From contig CAIXAE010000002.1 of NCBI GenBank assembly GCA_903917345.1, positions 22,267 through 86,266 on the forward strand: a stretch of DNA of 64,000 nt, given 5' to 3'. Positions 26,391 to 36,094 of this stretch are shown piece after piece. Within the stretch, counting starts at the first letter, position 1. Each line of letters opens with the position of its first letter. The position numbers and the translations under genes were made by a program. Below the pieces are notes generated by a model. That model had not been told where the DNA came from, did no database searches, and saw nothing but the letters and a program-made list of their open reading frames with translations. This DNA is from an uncultured Methylococcaceae bacterium (GTDB taxonomy: Bacteria; Pseudomonadota; Gammaproteobacteria; Methylococcales; Methylomonadaceae).

Positions 26391-28265
26391 TTACACAATA
26401 TTCAGTTCATTCGCTCGACCCATACATAAGCGTTGAAAGACACGTGCGGCACTGATGCCATTAATCACAAAGGCAATAGTGATAGGCATCGCAAACCATG
26501 GTCCTTGGTTGCTAGCATGGGAGAGCAATAAGTCTTCCCCTAAAAACGCGGGTGATATAGGAAATCCTACCAGTCCTAGAAAACTTAAAAATAGTAATAA
26601 CGATAATCTAGGCTGAGTTTCAGCAAAGGCGCGATAAGCAAAAGGAGTCGCTGCAAAGTTATCATTTTTAAGTAGTTTCATTAGAACTACGATGCCTAAT
26701 ATCCATGCTGGAATAATGCCACTGGCAAATATGCCTACATCAAATAGAGCCTCTGGATTTAAAAACCAAATCGCCACACCCGCTAATATTGAGCTTAAAC
26801 CAATCGCATTCCATACGCCAATAGGGTTATGTTTAATGCTGAATGCACTTAATGAAGTCAGTACCATTAAAGCTGAAACTGGAATTGCAATGTATTCTGT
26901 TCCTGAACGAGTAGCAAGAATAACGAGTCCAAATAAAGCAAAGGTAGAGCAACCATAGATTAGCTTTAATATGGGCGGTGTTTTGTTAATCCATACGCCT
27001 ATACTTTTTAGTGGGTGCCAAAGGATTGATCGAACCAACAACTCTAAATTACCTTCTTGTAGAGAAAAGACATACAAGGTGTTTTGTAAAACTTCGGGTA
27101 ATACGTTTCGCAATGAAGCGGGTAAAAACTGAAAGCGTGAATGACTATCTTGTATATAAAAGTCACTGTCTGTTGAGCCTTCAACGCGCAACATATGTAC
27201 TACGATAGATGGGGACACCAAAAGTTGGTAGCAGCGCAAAAAAGCATTACCAACGAAGTGGAGTAACACAAGATCATTTAATCCTAATGCCAATTCCATA
27301 AACATAAACCCTACTTGGGTAATAGAGGCATAAGCCACTTTACCTTTAATGTTGGATTGAGTTTTCTCAGATAGGCTGGCGATAATAACGGTGAGTAAAC
27401 CGATATTAAAAACGCTTAAGCGCGTTAAATAGTAATACGACCATATAGGTTCTGTTCTAAATAATAAAAACACCCCTAGATGGACTGATAATGCGCCATA
27501 GAATATAGCACTTGAGGGGGTGGGGCCTTCCATTGCTCTGGGTAGCCAAAAACAGAAAGGGAATTGGGCAGATTTACCGGAGGCTGCTATCAAGATTAAG
27601 GTAGAGACTAACCATAGGGATGCATAGCCCGCAGGCGGCATGGAAGGGTTGTTAAATAAGTCGGCGAGTTCACTGAAGTGTTGGCTCTCGTGAAACAGTA
27701 AGTGACTCATCCATGCGCCTAATAATAAGCCGATGTCACAAAACCGATAGATAGTGTAGGCGCGTAAAGCGTTACGCACGGGTTGTACGCGGTGACGGTA
27801 AAAAGCGATGAGTAAGAAGGAGGAAATCCCGACTATTTCCCAGCCCGCGAATAAGATATCTATAGTGCCTGATAAAACTACCATATTAAGGCCAAAAGCA
27901 AAGCTAAAGATGGTCATAAAGAAGCGTTTATAACCTTCTTCTCTGTGTAAATAAACGCGGCAATATTTGACGATAATCGAGAAGATTGCCCATACACAAA
28001 ACAAGTAAACGGCACCGATTTTATCTAGGTAAAAAATGATCGGAAAGCGATAATCGGCCGTTTGATAAAGGGTAAACCATTCAAACTCATGGCTCGGAAA
28101 CCCCGCAAATCCCCAAATTAATAATAAAGTAATGATACTAATACCCATAGCATGGGTAAACCAAAAGCTAATGTTTGCTATTTTTTGTTCATTTTTCTCA
28201 GATAAAAAAATCAACAGAAAGCCTAAGAAGGGTAAACCTAAGCTGGTTAAGATTAATCCGTTCAT
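26391..28265 (-). CDS. dabB: DabB-like proton-conducting membrane subunit (NuoL/MrpA family)
   Basis: This 624-residue protein has about 14-16 hydrophobic helices and the signatures of antiporter-like complex I subunits, including AGWEIVGISSFLLIAFYRH near residue 140 and SAQFPFCFWLPRAMEGPTPSSA near residue 235 with the conserved Lys region. No other complex I gene is near; instead it overlaps dabA by four bases. In Halothiobacillus the DabA/DabB pair is an energy-coupled inorganic carbon pump in which DabB passes the cation. It is longer at the C-terminus than minimal DabB proteins. Confidence 0.85.
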   Translation of the reverse strand: MNGLILTSLGLPFLGFLLIFLSEKNEQKIANISFWFTHAMGISIITLLLIWGFAGFPSHEFEWFTLYQTADYRFPIIFYLDKIGAVYLFCVWAIFSIIVKYCRVYLHREEGYKRFFMTIFSFAFGLNMVVLSGTIDILFAGWEIVGISSFLLIAFYRHRVQPVRNALRAYTIYRFCDIGLLLGAWMSHLLFHESQHFSELADLFNNPSMPPAGYASLWLVSTLILIAASGKSAQFPFCFWLPRAMEGPTPSSAIFYGALSVHLGVFLLFRTEPIWSYYYLTRLSVFNIGLLTVIIASLSEKTQSNIKGKVAYASITQVGFMFMELALGLNDLVLLHFVGNAFLRCYQLLVSPSIVVHMLRVEGSTDSDFYIQDSHSRFQFLPASLRNVLPEVLQNTLYVFSLQEGNLELLVRSILWHPLKSIGVWINKTPPILKLIYGCSTFALFGLVILATRSGTEYIAIPVSALMVLTSLSAFSIKHNPIGVWNAIGLSSILAGVAIWFLNPEALFDVGIFASGIIPAWILGIVVLMKLLKNDNFAATPFAYRAFAETQPRLSLLLFLSFLGLVGFPISPAFLGEDLLLSHASNQGPWFAMPITIAFVINGISAARVFQRLCMGRANELNIV

Positions 28266-30847
28266 GCATGGCTCCTAACAAATTGGTGTACAGGTATAGT
28301 AGTGACTTTACCCGCTAAAATGTTCGCTGATGTATCGGCTGACGGTACGATGCTACTGTCTGGAAGTGTAACTACTTCCCAACCTTTAGCAGAGTATAGG
28401 GCGAGTTCATGGGTGTCTGGGTGACAAGAAACTACTCGCACCCATTCGTTATCTAACCATTCTTTAAGTGCGCCTAGTTTTCCTACAGTTTTATCTACAA
28501 TTTCTTTGCCTTGTTCTATTACGATTAATAAACGCGCGGGTTGGTGAACTTCTATCATTTGATGAGGTAGACCGGTTCTTAAATCACCTTCTACGCCGTT
28601 AGCAACGCCGAGCAAGCCAATAACGTTATGTGGCAATTTAGTGCCCGCACCATAAACTGAGTTATCAATTCGTGAGAATAAATACTCCAAATTAATACCA
28701 CCACAGACAGGAATAACCGCACTTAGGATTTTGGCCATAACGTCTCCTTCGGCATCCGTGTTTGGATCATAGGAATGTAAGAACGCTCTACGGTCCATAA
28801 AAAAATCACGGGTTAATTGACGTCTACCGACAATGGCGTAAAGATTATTTGAATGATTGTATTCGGGTCTGGGTTCAAAAATAGAGGTAGCACGTTCTCT
28901 AACATGGTTATGAGCAATGGTATTGCCTTGCTTTTGGGGTGCCAATTCAAACCATCTGCAACGTTCCGCGGCATTACGATCTAACGCTTCTGTCATATTT
29001 GCTTGAAAGGCAGGCAAATTAGGTGCGGGGTGCTGATCAAGTAAATGTAGATCAAAATAAGTGATTTCATCACGGCTAGTGTTGTGTAAAGCCGCTACGA
29101 AACGTGTGCTATTTGGAATATCAATGCCGCGTTCACGTAAAATTTCACGAACAGGTTCATGGTTGGCCATCCAAGCAAATGCTCTTGCATTCGGAGCGCC
29201 TGGTTTACCTGAACAAGCACCGCAATCATAAGCTGCAAAATGTGGATTGTTAACGCTACTAGAGCCATGGGCTATAACTACAACTAAGGGAGCAAAGTGA
29301 TCCGTTAATCCAATATTTGTTAATAGCCCTGTCAATTTATCGGCCATTTCAGTTAAAGAGAAACCTAACAGATGCCCCTCGGGTGTAGGTTCATCAGACT
29401 CTCTTAATAAATGCAGTTGAGAGTGAGTATCCACTTCGCTTAATGCTCTAATTTTAGGGAGCTTTGAGCCGGGGCTAAAGACATCCCAAGCCATTCTTGC
29501 AGCATAACCCAGGCCTAAAGTTTGGGTATAAAACAAGCCTCTCAACATAGAGTGAGCGGAGAAATGCATGTGTTTTATTTTCTTTAATTGAGGGTTAGAT
29601 GTCGGTTTAGGTTTATCAGTCGATTCTGTAATTAAGTGCTTTGGGGTAATGATGTTTGGGCACTGTGCAACAGGATAGGCGTCATCCAAACCTTGGTAGA
29701 AGAAATCAATACCAAAAAAACCTGCCGCACCAAATGTTTCAATGGCGGGGTTTACTTCCTCTAAGTTTCGGCGAATAGAGCACTCTCTATCATCGATACA
29801 GAATAAGGCTTGTGCTTCTGGTAGATTCGGGTTGGGTTTTATTGGTTTACTGTTTTTAAGGGCAAGTAATAGCTCACTGTGTAAAGACCATTCCATGGCT
29901 TCATGCCATACTTTTAAGCGTAATGGAATTTTAGGGCTAATGGCACCTTCTTTGAGTAAAGGTGTGTTTTCTGGATGTGACACTTCTGAAATTGCAGTGA
30001 ATTCATGCCCCTTTTTCTTGATTAAAAACGCTAGTTCTAAGCAAAGTTCGATGGCTATCAATTCTTTAAGAGAAATTTCTCGATAGGCAAGGAGGGTTTT
30101 GGGATTTTGTTCGATGACACTCACCATCCCAGACCAGCCTGGATGACCCAGTAGCATTTCTAATAAATATTGTTCGTAGAGAGTTTCATCACCGACTATT
30201 TTATTTAAACAGATGTTAATCACATCATCCAGTGATTTGTTCAATAAATTAAGGACAAACGGTTCATTGAGAGGATAGAGTGGAATTAAACTATTTTGAG
30301 CCAAACGTGTGATACATGCCCAAAAATGTTCTCCTTCTTTAGGTAAACTCCATCGACTAATACCTTGATCAAGAAAGTTGCTTAGGAGTCTGAATAATAC
30401 AGGGTGAACTTGTGAGTTAAGATCAAACTCTAAATGGGTTAGCCAAGACGTTCTTATACCTTGATTGGCTAAAGAAACAGGGGGGTAATGCCCCGTTGGG
30501 TCTTGGTCAAAAAGACTAATTTTAAGTTTTTCTTGAGTTTTCGCGTCACAACCTGCGTGATCTAATGCCCAAGTCAGCGCATTTTGTTTAATACGGCCTT
30601 CTTGATATAAATTTTGATAGTACTCTAGGGCTAAATAACTTCGTGCGCCAAAAATTTTGGCAGCAATAGCCACGCCCTCATGAAAGGGGTGGTCTTGTAC
30701 GGCATGTAATGTGTTGTGATGAATGAAATCTTTTAGAGGACCTTGAGCAGGTAACCAATGGGATATGTGCGCTATTGAAGCATCAATATTAAAAGCTTTG
30801 TGTAAAGCTGCTTCAGCATCTTCGTGAAAAACCATATTATTTTTCAA
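28262..30847 (-). CDS. dabA: DabA-type inorganic carbon transporter subunit (DUF2309)
   Basis: The 861-residue cytoplasmic/peripheral protein is a distant beta-carbonic-anhydrase relative. The four expected active-site residues are visible: Cys and Asp in LFCIDDREC (about residues 350-358), and His in VIAHGSSS and Cys in YDCGACSG (about 520-545). DabA is thought to convert CO2 to bicarbonate in one direction, driven by the cation flow through DabB. The ATG is preceded by GAGG. It is the first gene of a two-gene operon with dabB. Confidence 0.92.
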   Translation of the reverse strand: MKNNMVFHEDAEAALHKAFNIDASIAHISHWLPAQGPLKDFIHHNTLHAVQDHPFHEGVAIAAKIFGARSYLALEYYQNLYQEGRIKQNALTWALDHAGCDAKTQEKLKISLFDQDPTGHYPPVSLANQGIRTSWLTHLEFDLNSQVHPVLFRLLSNFLDQGISRWSLPKEGEHFWACITRLAQNSLIPLYPLNEPFVLNLLNKSLDDVINICLNKIVGDETLYEQYLLEMLLGHPGWSGMVSVIEQNPKTLLAYREISLKELIAIELCLELAFLIKKKGHEFTAISEVSHPENTPLLKEGAISPKIPLRLKVWHEAMEWSLHSELLLALKNSKPIKPNPNLPEAQALFCIDDRECSIRRNLEEVNPAIETFGAAGFFGIDFFYQGLDDAYPVAQCPNIITPKHLITESTDKPKPTSNPQLKKIKHMHFSAHSMLRGLFYTQTLGLGYAARMAWDVFSPGSKLPKIRALSEVDTHSQLHLLRESDEPTPEGHLLGFSLTEMADKLTGLLTNIGLTDHFAPLVVVIAHGSSSVNNPHFAAYDCGACSGKPGAPNARAFAWMANHEPVREILRERGIDIPNSTRFVAALHNTSRDEITYFDLHLLDQHPAPNLPAFQANMTEALDRNAAERCRWFELAPQKQGNTIAHNHVRERATSIFEPRPEYNHSNNLYAIVGRRQLTRDFFMDRRAFLHSYDPNTDAEGDVMAKILSAVIPVCGGINLEYLFSRIDNSVYGAGTKLPHNVIGLLGVANGVEGDLRTGLPHQMIEVHQPARLLIVIEQGKEIVDKTVGKLGALKEWLDNEWVRVVSCHPDTHELALYSAKGWEVVTLPDSSIVPSADTSANILAGKVTTIPVHQFVRSHA

Positions 30848-31162
30848 CCTCAGTCATGTTATTGCATAAAGTGATTTTATAGAGCATCTGAAATGTCTAA
30901 AATCTGGAGTATCACTAATACCATGCATTAAACGAGCCAGATTCGTTAGGTTGTGAGACGTAATTCGCTACGAATAGGTAATTTATTGATATGTTGATGG
31001 TTGTTAGTTTGGGTTAGCGTATGTATGTGGTTAGGTTCTTCAGGAACCCAGATAAGAGAGTGGGGTCGAAAGTGAGATGTGCTTGTTTTTTGTGCAAATA
31101 AACCGAATTTTTCGGTTTAAATCCCCCAAAGGGTTACCATTATAATTTCGAATTTATTCAAG
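30848..31162. other. Intergenic gap between pgaD and dabA
   Basis: The 315 bases hold the 3' end of the pga transcript and the upstream region of dabA, both on the minus strand. TAAACCGAA (31099-31107) pairs with TTCGGTTTA (31111-31119), a likely weak terminator after pgaD. No open frame and no clear consensus promoter is visible; an AT-rich -10-like TATAAAAT lies near 30883-30876 on the minus strand. Confidence 0.45.
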
Positions 31163-31615
31163 TTAATGGTTGGAGGTTATGTGATCAGCCAATTGCACGA
31201 TATGGCCTCGATCATCATAAAACACGGTGATGAGTTTCGCGTTTCTGCAGTTTTGGAGCTCCGTGTTTTTAACTTGATAAAACTCACAAATGTCTTCGTC
31301 GGTCACAACTGTTTTAGCCGTCTTTTTAATATAACGGGTTAATAGGTTTCTATAGATAATCCATACAATCCAAAGCCCTGCCATGATTAATAGGGTAATA
31401 AAGTAGATCTCTAAAAGTTCTAAAAGACTTTTGTAACCACCAAACCAACGCATTTCATTGATCATTTTTTTGTCGCCCAATACCCAGCTGGTTAAAGTGA
31501 CTAAAGGGATTAATAAATAAATCCACATGGCCCAACAGATTAGCCAAGCGAAAAAAGCACCTAGGCGTTTTTGTATACTTTGTAATTGGGGGGCATTGAT
31601 GATGTAAGCTCTCAT
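31163..31615 (-). CDS. pgaD: PgaD-like inner-membrane subunit of PNAG synthase
   Basis: The 150-residue protein has two transmembrane helices (about residues 18-42 and 67-92) and a cytosolic tail, the layout of PgaD, which assists the glycosyltransferase PgaC and takes part in c-di-GMP activation. It overlaps pgaC by four bases and is the last gene of the pga run. Assignment rests on layout, position and short matches such as the RNLLTRYIKK stretch. Confidence 0.8.
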   Translation of the reverse strand: MRAYIINAPQLQSIQKRLGAFFAWLICWAMWIYLLIPLVTLTSWVLGDKKMINEMRWFGGYKSLLELLEIYFITLLIMAGLWIVWIIYRNLLTRYIKKTAKTVVTDEDICEFYQVKNTELQNCRNAKLITVFYDDRGHIVQLADHITSNH

Positions 31616-32940
31616 TTATGTCTTAAACCTCTATCAACTGTCACCCAAATAGCACGTTGTCCGCGTTTCTTTAGTACTGCTTTAATGGACCCAAATATAG
31701 TGGTACCGACATTCATTAACCAGTACACAATTGGATACCAGACCATCCAATAATAATATTTTGCAACGCCACCGGTTTTTTCTTCGTAATGTGAATCGAT
31801 AAATAAACTGACTCCAAACTGAATAAGACAGGTCAAGCTTAAGAGCATGCTTGTCCAGCTAGGGCTTAAATCATGTAATGATTTAAGCGTGGACTCTGTC
31901 AGTAATTCAAACGGAGCAAAGATTAAATGCATCAGAATTAAGAAGGCCCAGATGACGCTGATTAAACATTCACTGTATAAAAGCCACATGCCGCGTGAAG
32001 ACCAGCGAAATAATTTATTAAAGTAACGGAGTAGTACTTCTGTGCCGCCTTGCGCCCATCGGGATCTTTGTTTCCAAAGGCCTTCTAGGGTTTCTGGCAT
32101 GAGCACCCAACATAAGGCATTCGGTTCAAAGTAGATAGACCAGCCTGCGAGCTGTAGCTTCCAGCTAATATCAATGTCTTCTGTAACCATGTCATTGCTC
32201 CAGTACCCCACTTGATGCAAGGCTGATTTACGAAAACCAGCAATAACGCCTGATACTGTAAATATCTGTCCATAAGACCGTTGTGCTCTTTTAATCATCC
32301 CAACAATAGCTGAAAATTCACCCACTTGAATTCGACCTAAAAGGGTAGAGCGATTTCTAATTCTAGGGTTACCTGTGACTGCCCCTACTTTAGGATTATC
32401 TAAAAAGTGCTTAACCATCCATGCACAAGCTTCTGGCGCTAAGAGAGCATCACCATCAATACAGACGAGTATTTCACTATTAGCAATTAGAGCACCTGCG
32501 CGCAGCCCCATCGCTTTACCTTGGTTTGTATGCAAGTTAACGACCCGCAACTTTTCATGCTTATTCGCTAGTTCTTGCAAGATGTCGAGAGTATTGTCTT
32601 TACTGCCGTCATTGATAGCAATAATTTCATAGTTAGGGTACTTTTGATGCAACAATATATCGATGGTTTCACGAATGTTGGCGGCTTCGTTATAACAAGG
32701 AATTAGAATTGAAACAGGTGGATATTCTTTTAATTCAGGCAAATGTTCAGCATTGCCTGTGTTACGCCATTCGAATCTGAAGTAAAAAATAAGCGCACCA
32801 AACATCCACACATAGGCCATAAATAAAGGGTAGTAATAGATAAACCCTTCTATGTTGGCATCTATAGGTGTCCATAAACTGACGAGTGTATGCCAGTGCG
32901 ATTGGATTGAGTCAGTCCAGTATTGCAAATTAAAAGTCAT
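31612..32940 (-). CDS. pgaC: Poly-beta-1,6-N-acetylglucosamine synthase
   Basis: PgaC is the inner-membrane family 2 glycosyltransferase that polymerises UDP-GlcNAc into PNAG. The 442-residue protein has an N-terminal helix, the GT domain with PVSILIPCYNEAANI, DGSKDNT, the D-x-D (CIDGDALL), VTEDIDISW and the acceptor motif QRSRWAQGG (about residue 290), and then three to four C-terminal helices. Length equals E. coli PgaC (441). It lies between pgaB and pgaD with short or overlapping junctions. Confidence 0.95.
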   Translation of the reverse strand: MTFNLQYWTDSIQSHWHTLVSLWTPIDANIEGFIYYYPLFMAYVWMFGALIFYFRFEWRNTGNAEHLPELKEYPPVSILIPCYNEAANIRETIDILLHQKYPNYEIIAINDGSKDNTLDILQELANKHEKLRVVNLHTNQGKAMGLRAGALIANSEILVCIDGDALLAPEACAWMVKHFLDNPKVGAVTGNPRIRNRSTLLGRIQVGEFSAIVGMIKRAQRSYGQIFTVSGVIAGFRKSALHQVGYWSNDMVTEDIDISWKLQLAGWSIYFEPNALCWVLMPETLEGLWKQRSRWAQGGTEVLLRYFNKLFRWSSRGMWLLYSECLISVIWAFLILMHLIFAPFELLTESTLKSLHDLSPSWTSMLLSLTCLIQFGVSLFIDSHYEEKTGGVAKYYYWMVWYPIVYWLMNVGTTIFGSIKAVLKKRGQRAIWVTVDRGLRHK

Positions 32941-32958
32941 TATTGATGTGTATCTATC

Positions 32959-34896
32959 TTAAGGGATATCGGGGACTGTAAATTTTTCTTGTAAGTCTTT
33001 TAATGTAGGATGATTTTCAAAGACATTATCAGGGTAATAGCCAATATGTTTAACACCGTGTTTTTGTAATAAATTAACTTGGCCTAAAAAAGTTTTCATC
33101 GGTATTTTTTGGGCGTTCTTCCAATCAACTGTTTGTAATTCAAAGACCGTTTTATTTAAACCATATCGATGCGTGGCAGCTTTTTTTACGAGGTCTGTCA
33201 GCCATTCGGTTGGATTCTCTGCTTCTTCCATAAAGGGCATAGCTTCGATTGCGACATAGTCATAATGCGCTAAAAAAGAATCGTAGGATTGGGCGAACCA
33301 TTCTTCACTGAAAGGTTTTATTAACGGTAAAGAATAAAAGTTTCTTGCGGTTTTAATGCCCGGTCTGTAAAAGCGAACTCTATTAGCCAATGCATCTGTA
33401 AATTGGTTAATCAATTCTGTTTTGTGTTCACCCCAACTTAAACTCAGTTTTGGATTCTTATGTATCACGTCAAATTCAGTAGGAAATCCCCAGACTTCTT
33501 TACTGTATTCTAAGGCCAAAGGTGATACGTCTTCAAAATCTGATAAGATGCCATCATCATGAAATAACAAGCCATCAAAGTTACAATAGATAGCTAAATC
33601 TTCATAAATATCGGTAATATATTGACGCGCTTCTGGGTTAAAAGGAGAGAGTCGCGTGTAAATGTGGCTGGAGCTTTGAGGTTTACCATCACGCCATTCT
33701 TTAACATACCAAGATTCTGGTATGTCATCTTTTTGATACGCCAAAATAGGCATCCACGCATAGACTCTTACATCAGCTACTTTCTTTAATTGCCAAGCAA
33801 CGCGATTAAATAAATCAGCTTTAACCGGTAAGTGTCGATTAGGAAAGTACAAAGCATCCGCATTACCGTCGCCATCAGGATCTGCATATGCCTGTAAATA
33901 GACTGTAGTAATACGCATATCTTTAATGCGTTGAATTTCAATGTCAATGTTATGGTTAAGTTGCTCTGGATCTGTGTCATACAGATAGTCCATATCTATA
34001 TGGGCTATGCGTAATGGTCTATCCGCTCTGAGTTTTGACACAATCGCAGCAAATTCTTTGATGTTAGGATTATCTGCGATCAGTAAGCGTTTTAAATTTC
34101 CTATATCGGCTAAGGTGTTAGCACCATCAATCAAACCCATAGTCATGGGCATGCCCGCCTTGCGAGCGGCCATGAGTGTTAATTGATTGTATTCACCATA
34201 CGGCCAAACCATCACTCTAGGCCTTACACCGGCATGTTGAAAAATAAGATTAGCGCTTTTTATTAAATCATTTTGGATTCTTTCTTGGTAATCGGTTGCT
34301 GATTCATAAATGAGCATGGGATCATCATAAACACGTGTCACTGCGGCGGCTTGGGTATTACCTTGTGGGTTACCTAATACGCCCCTATGTAAGTCAAAAC
34401 TGTGTGAGGCTATTTCTATTAAACCGGATTGGGTTAATTCTTTAATCTGAGCCCAATTCATTAAGGGTTTTGTGGGTTTATTCTCATCAGTATTTTCACC
34501 CATCCAACTTCCTACTAATGAAACGGTGGCAGGGTAGTGATGTTTTTTTAAGAGAGGGAATGCTCGGGTATAAAAACTTTGGTAGCCATCATCAAAGGTA
34601 ATGACAACGGCTTTATTAGGTAATGTGTATTTACCTGCAGCCGCATCAAAGATTTGTTGAACACTAATGACTTTGTAGTTATTTTCTTTTAGCCATAGTA
34701 ATTGTTCTTCAAAGTGTTTTTGGCTTAAATCGACGGCATCTTCTTCAGTGCTTTTGTTGTCGATAATGTCGTGATAGTTAAGTACTAAAAAGCTCGATTC
34801 TTCGGCTATAGCATTACTTATAAAGCAGCTTAGACATAATCCTAAGATGATTCTTTTAAGGATAGGCATTGGCGTGTTAGCAAAAAAATGAGTCAT
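32959..34896 (-). CDS. pgaB: Poly-beta-1,6-N-acetylglucosamine N-deacetylase
   Basis: PgaB partly deacetylates PNAG in the periplasm, which is needed for export. After a signal peptide ending SNAIA, the deacetylase domain (about residues 40-290) has the catalytic Asp pair TFDDGYQSF and the His motif ASHSFDLHRG; the C-terminal half is the glycoside-hydrolase-like PNAG-binding domain (FDGLLFHDDG, and NFYSLPLI). No lipobox is evident, unlike E. coli PgaB. The start is uncertain: ATG 34896 or ATG 34869 both lead into the signal peptide, and a TTG at 34932 is unlikely; none has a good Shine-Dalgarno. Confidence 0.93.
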   Translation of the reverse strand: MTHFFANTPMPILKRIILGLCLSCFISNAIAEESSFLVLNYHDIIDNKSTEEDAVDLSQKHFEEQLLWLKENNYKVISVQQIFDAAAGKYTLPNKAVVITFDDGYQSFYTRAFPLLKKHHYPATVSLVGSWMGENTDENKPTKPLMNWAQIKELTQSGLIEIASHSFDLHRGVLGNPQGNTQAAAVTRVYDDPMLIYESATDYQERIQNDLIKSANLIFQHAGVRPRVMVWPYGEYNQLTLMAARKAGMPMTMGLIDGANTLADIGNLKRLLIADNPNIKEFAAIVSKLRADRPLRIAHIDMDYLYDTDPEQLNHNIDIEIQRIKDMRITTVYLQAYADPDGDGNADALYFPNRHLPVKADLFNRVAWQLKKVADVRVYAWMPILAYQKDDIPESWYVKEWRDGKPQSSSHIYTRLSPFNPEARQYITDIYEDLAIYCNFDGLLFHDDGILSDFEDVSPLALEYSKEVWGFPTEFDVIHKNPKLSLSWGEHKTELINQFTDALANRVRFYRPGIKTARNFYSLPLIKPFSEEWFAQSYDSFLAHYDYVAIEAMPFMEEAENPTEWLTDLVKKAATHRYGLNKTVFELQTVDWKNAQKIPMKTFLGQVNLLQKHGVKHIGYYPDNVFENHPTLKDLQEKFTVPDIP

Positions 34897-35033
34897 GCAG
34901 TGGGAGGCAAAATGAAGTTTGAATGAGTACAATGTATTTTGAAAGATGTTTAACTCTGCTACTGATTGCTTAACAGATAGAGACTTATATTATCCTAATA
35001 AGTTCTATTCGGTGACTTAATAATTTTATGTTG

Positions 35034-35786
35034 TTAAAACTTAAGAAAATCATCCAAATTTTGTACACTAATCGGGTTTTGTTGCGCTAACAACTTATCA
35101 TCGAAAGTATTATAGCCCCACAATGCGAAGATGAGCTTTATAGAAGATAATTCATCTGTTTTGATGACATTAATCAGCGTCGGTAAACGATCTTCAACAA
35201 AGATAATAGTTTGCTCAGGATGAGCATTTAAAAGCATTTTTAAGACTTCGGGTTTGTTCATATTACGATCTAAACCAAAGATACGGCTATCATCTAATTC
35301 AATTGAATTGGCCAGTAAGATTTGTTTTACAAAGCGTTCTTGTTTAGTGGTGACTATATACCAAGTACTTAGCTGACTTAATTTTTGTAGCTTAGAGGCT
35401 ATGTCCGTAAATAAAGGATTTTTATTAATCCATTCGGCAAGGTCGCGATCTATCCATTTATCTCGAGTTTTACCAAATAACTGTTTTAAATCAGTAGTGG
35501 TCAGCTGAGTTTCCTCTAGTAGTTTTTGAATCAGTGCTGCGTAGTTTTCATAAATTTCTGATATAGCTGTTTGTTGGTAAAGCAAACGCATCGCGAGTAT
35601 GGCTTCATAACCTGTTTCTATAATAGGGCGGACTAATTTAAATTGTTCAATCAAATCTGTTGGCGTAGTGAGTGGCATATCTTTCCAAATACTACAGCCC
35701 GCTTTCCAGCCTGTTATAGCTGTTTCAACTGCGCTGTCACAGATAACACCATCAAAATCGAGTGCATAAATGCTTGAACTGTTCAT
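35034..35786 (-). CDS. HAD-superfamily hydrolase
   Basis: The 250-residue protein opens with the HAD nucleophile motif LDFDGVICDSA (Asp-x-Asp, residues 10-12) and has a helical cap, the motif II Thr in YIVTTKQE near residue 145 and the motif IV acidic stretch TIIFVEDRLPTL near residue 195. It is probably a small-molecule phosphatase; the substrate cannot be read from sequence. It lies 24 bases after the GIY-YIG gene on the same strand. Confidence 0.8.
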   Translation of the reverse strand: MNSSSIYALDFDGVICDSAVETAITGWKAGCSIWKDMPLTTPTDLIEQFKLVRPIIETGYEAILAMRLLYQQTAISEIYENYAALIQKLLEETQLTTTDLKQLFGKTRDKWIDRDLAEWINKNPLFTDIASKLQKLSQLSTWYIVTTKQERFVKQILLANSIELDDSRIFGLDRNMNKPEVLKMLLNAHPEQTIIFVEDRLPTLINVIKTDELSSIKLIFALWGYNTFDDKLLAQQNPISVQNLDDFLKF

Positions 35787-35810
35787 GATAAGTTTATTTT
35801 TTTACTAGAG

Positions 35811-36074
35811 TTAAGACGTAGAAGTGTTTTTGTAATTAATAATGATAGCGGTTTTTTCAGCTTTGCTAAGTTTTTTAATGGCCATTTCACGTTTTGTCGC
35901 AGAACTTCGATTATGCCCGGTTTCTAAGTAGGCTAATTCTTTGGGGCTTCTATTTCTAAAATACTTTGCGCCTAGCCCAGTAGTGTGTTGATTAATGCGT
36001 CTATCAATATCAATCGTTATGCCTGTATATAAGGACTCATCACTACACAGAATAATATACACAGACCAGTTCAT
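35811..36074 (-). CDS. GIY-YIG domain protein (YhbQ-like)
   Basis: The 87-residue protein is a single GIY-YIG nuclease domain: VYIILCSDESLYTGIT near the start, then RINQH, KYFRNRSPKELAYLE and the Lys-rich KREMAIKKLSKAEK end. Family members act on DNA, some in repair. It lies 20 bases after def in a minus-strand run. Confidence 0.9.
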   Translation of the reverse strand: MNWSVYIILCSDESLYTGITIDIDRRINQHTTGLGAKYFRNRSPKELAYLETGHNRSSATKREMAIKKLSKAEKTAIIINYKNTSTS

Positions 36075-36094
36075 GCGTGGCTTTTAAACATCGA

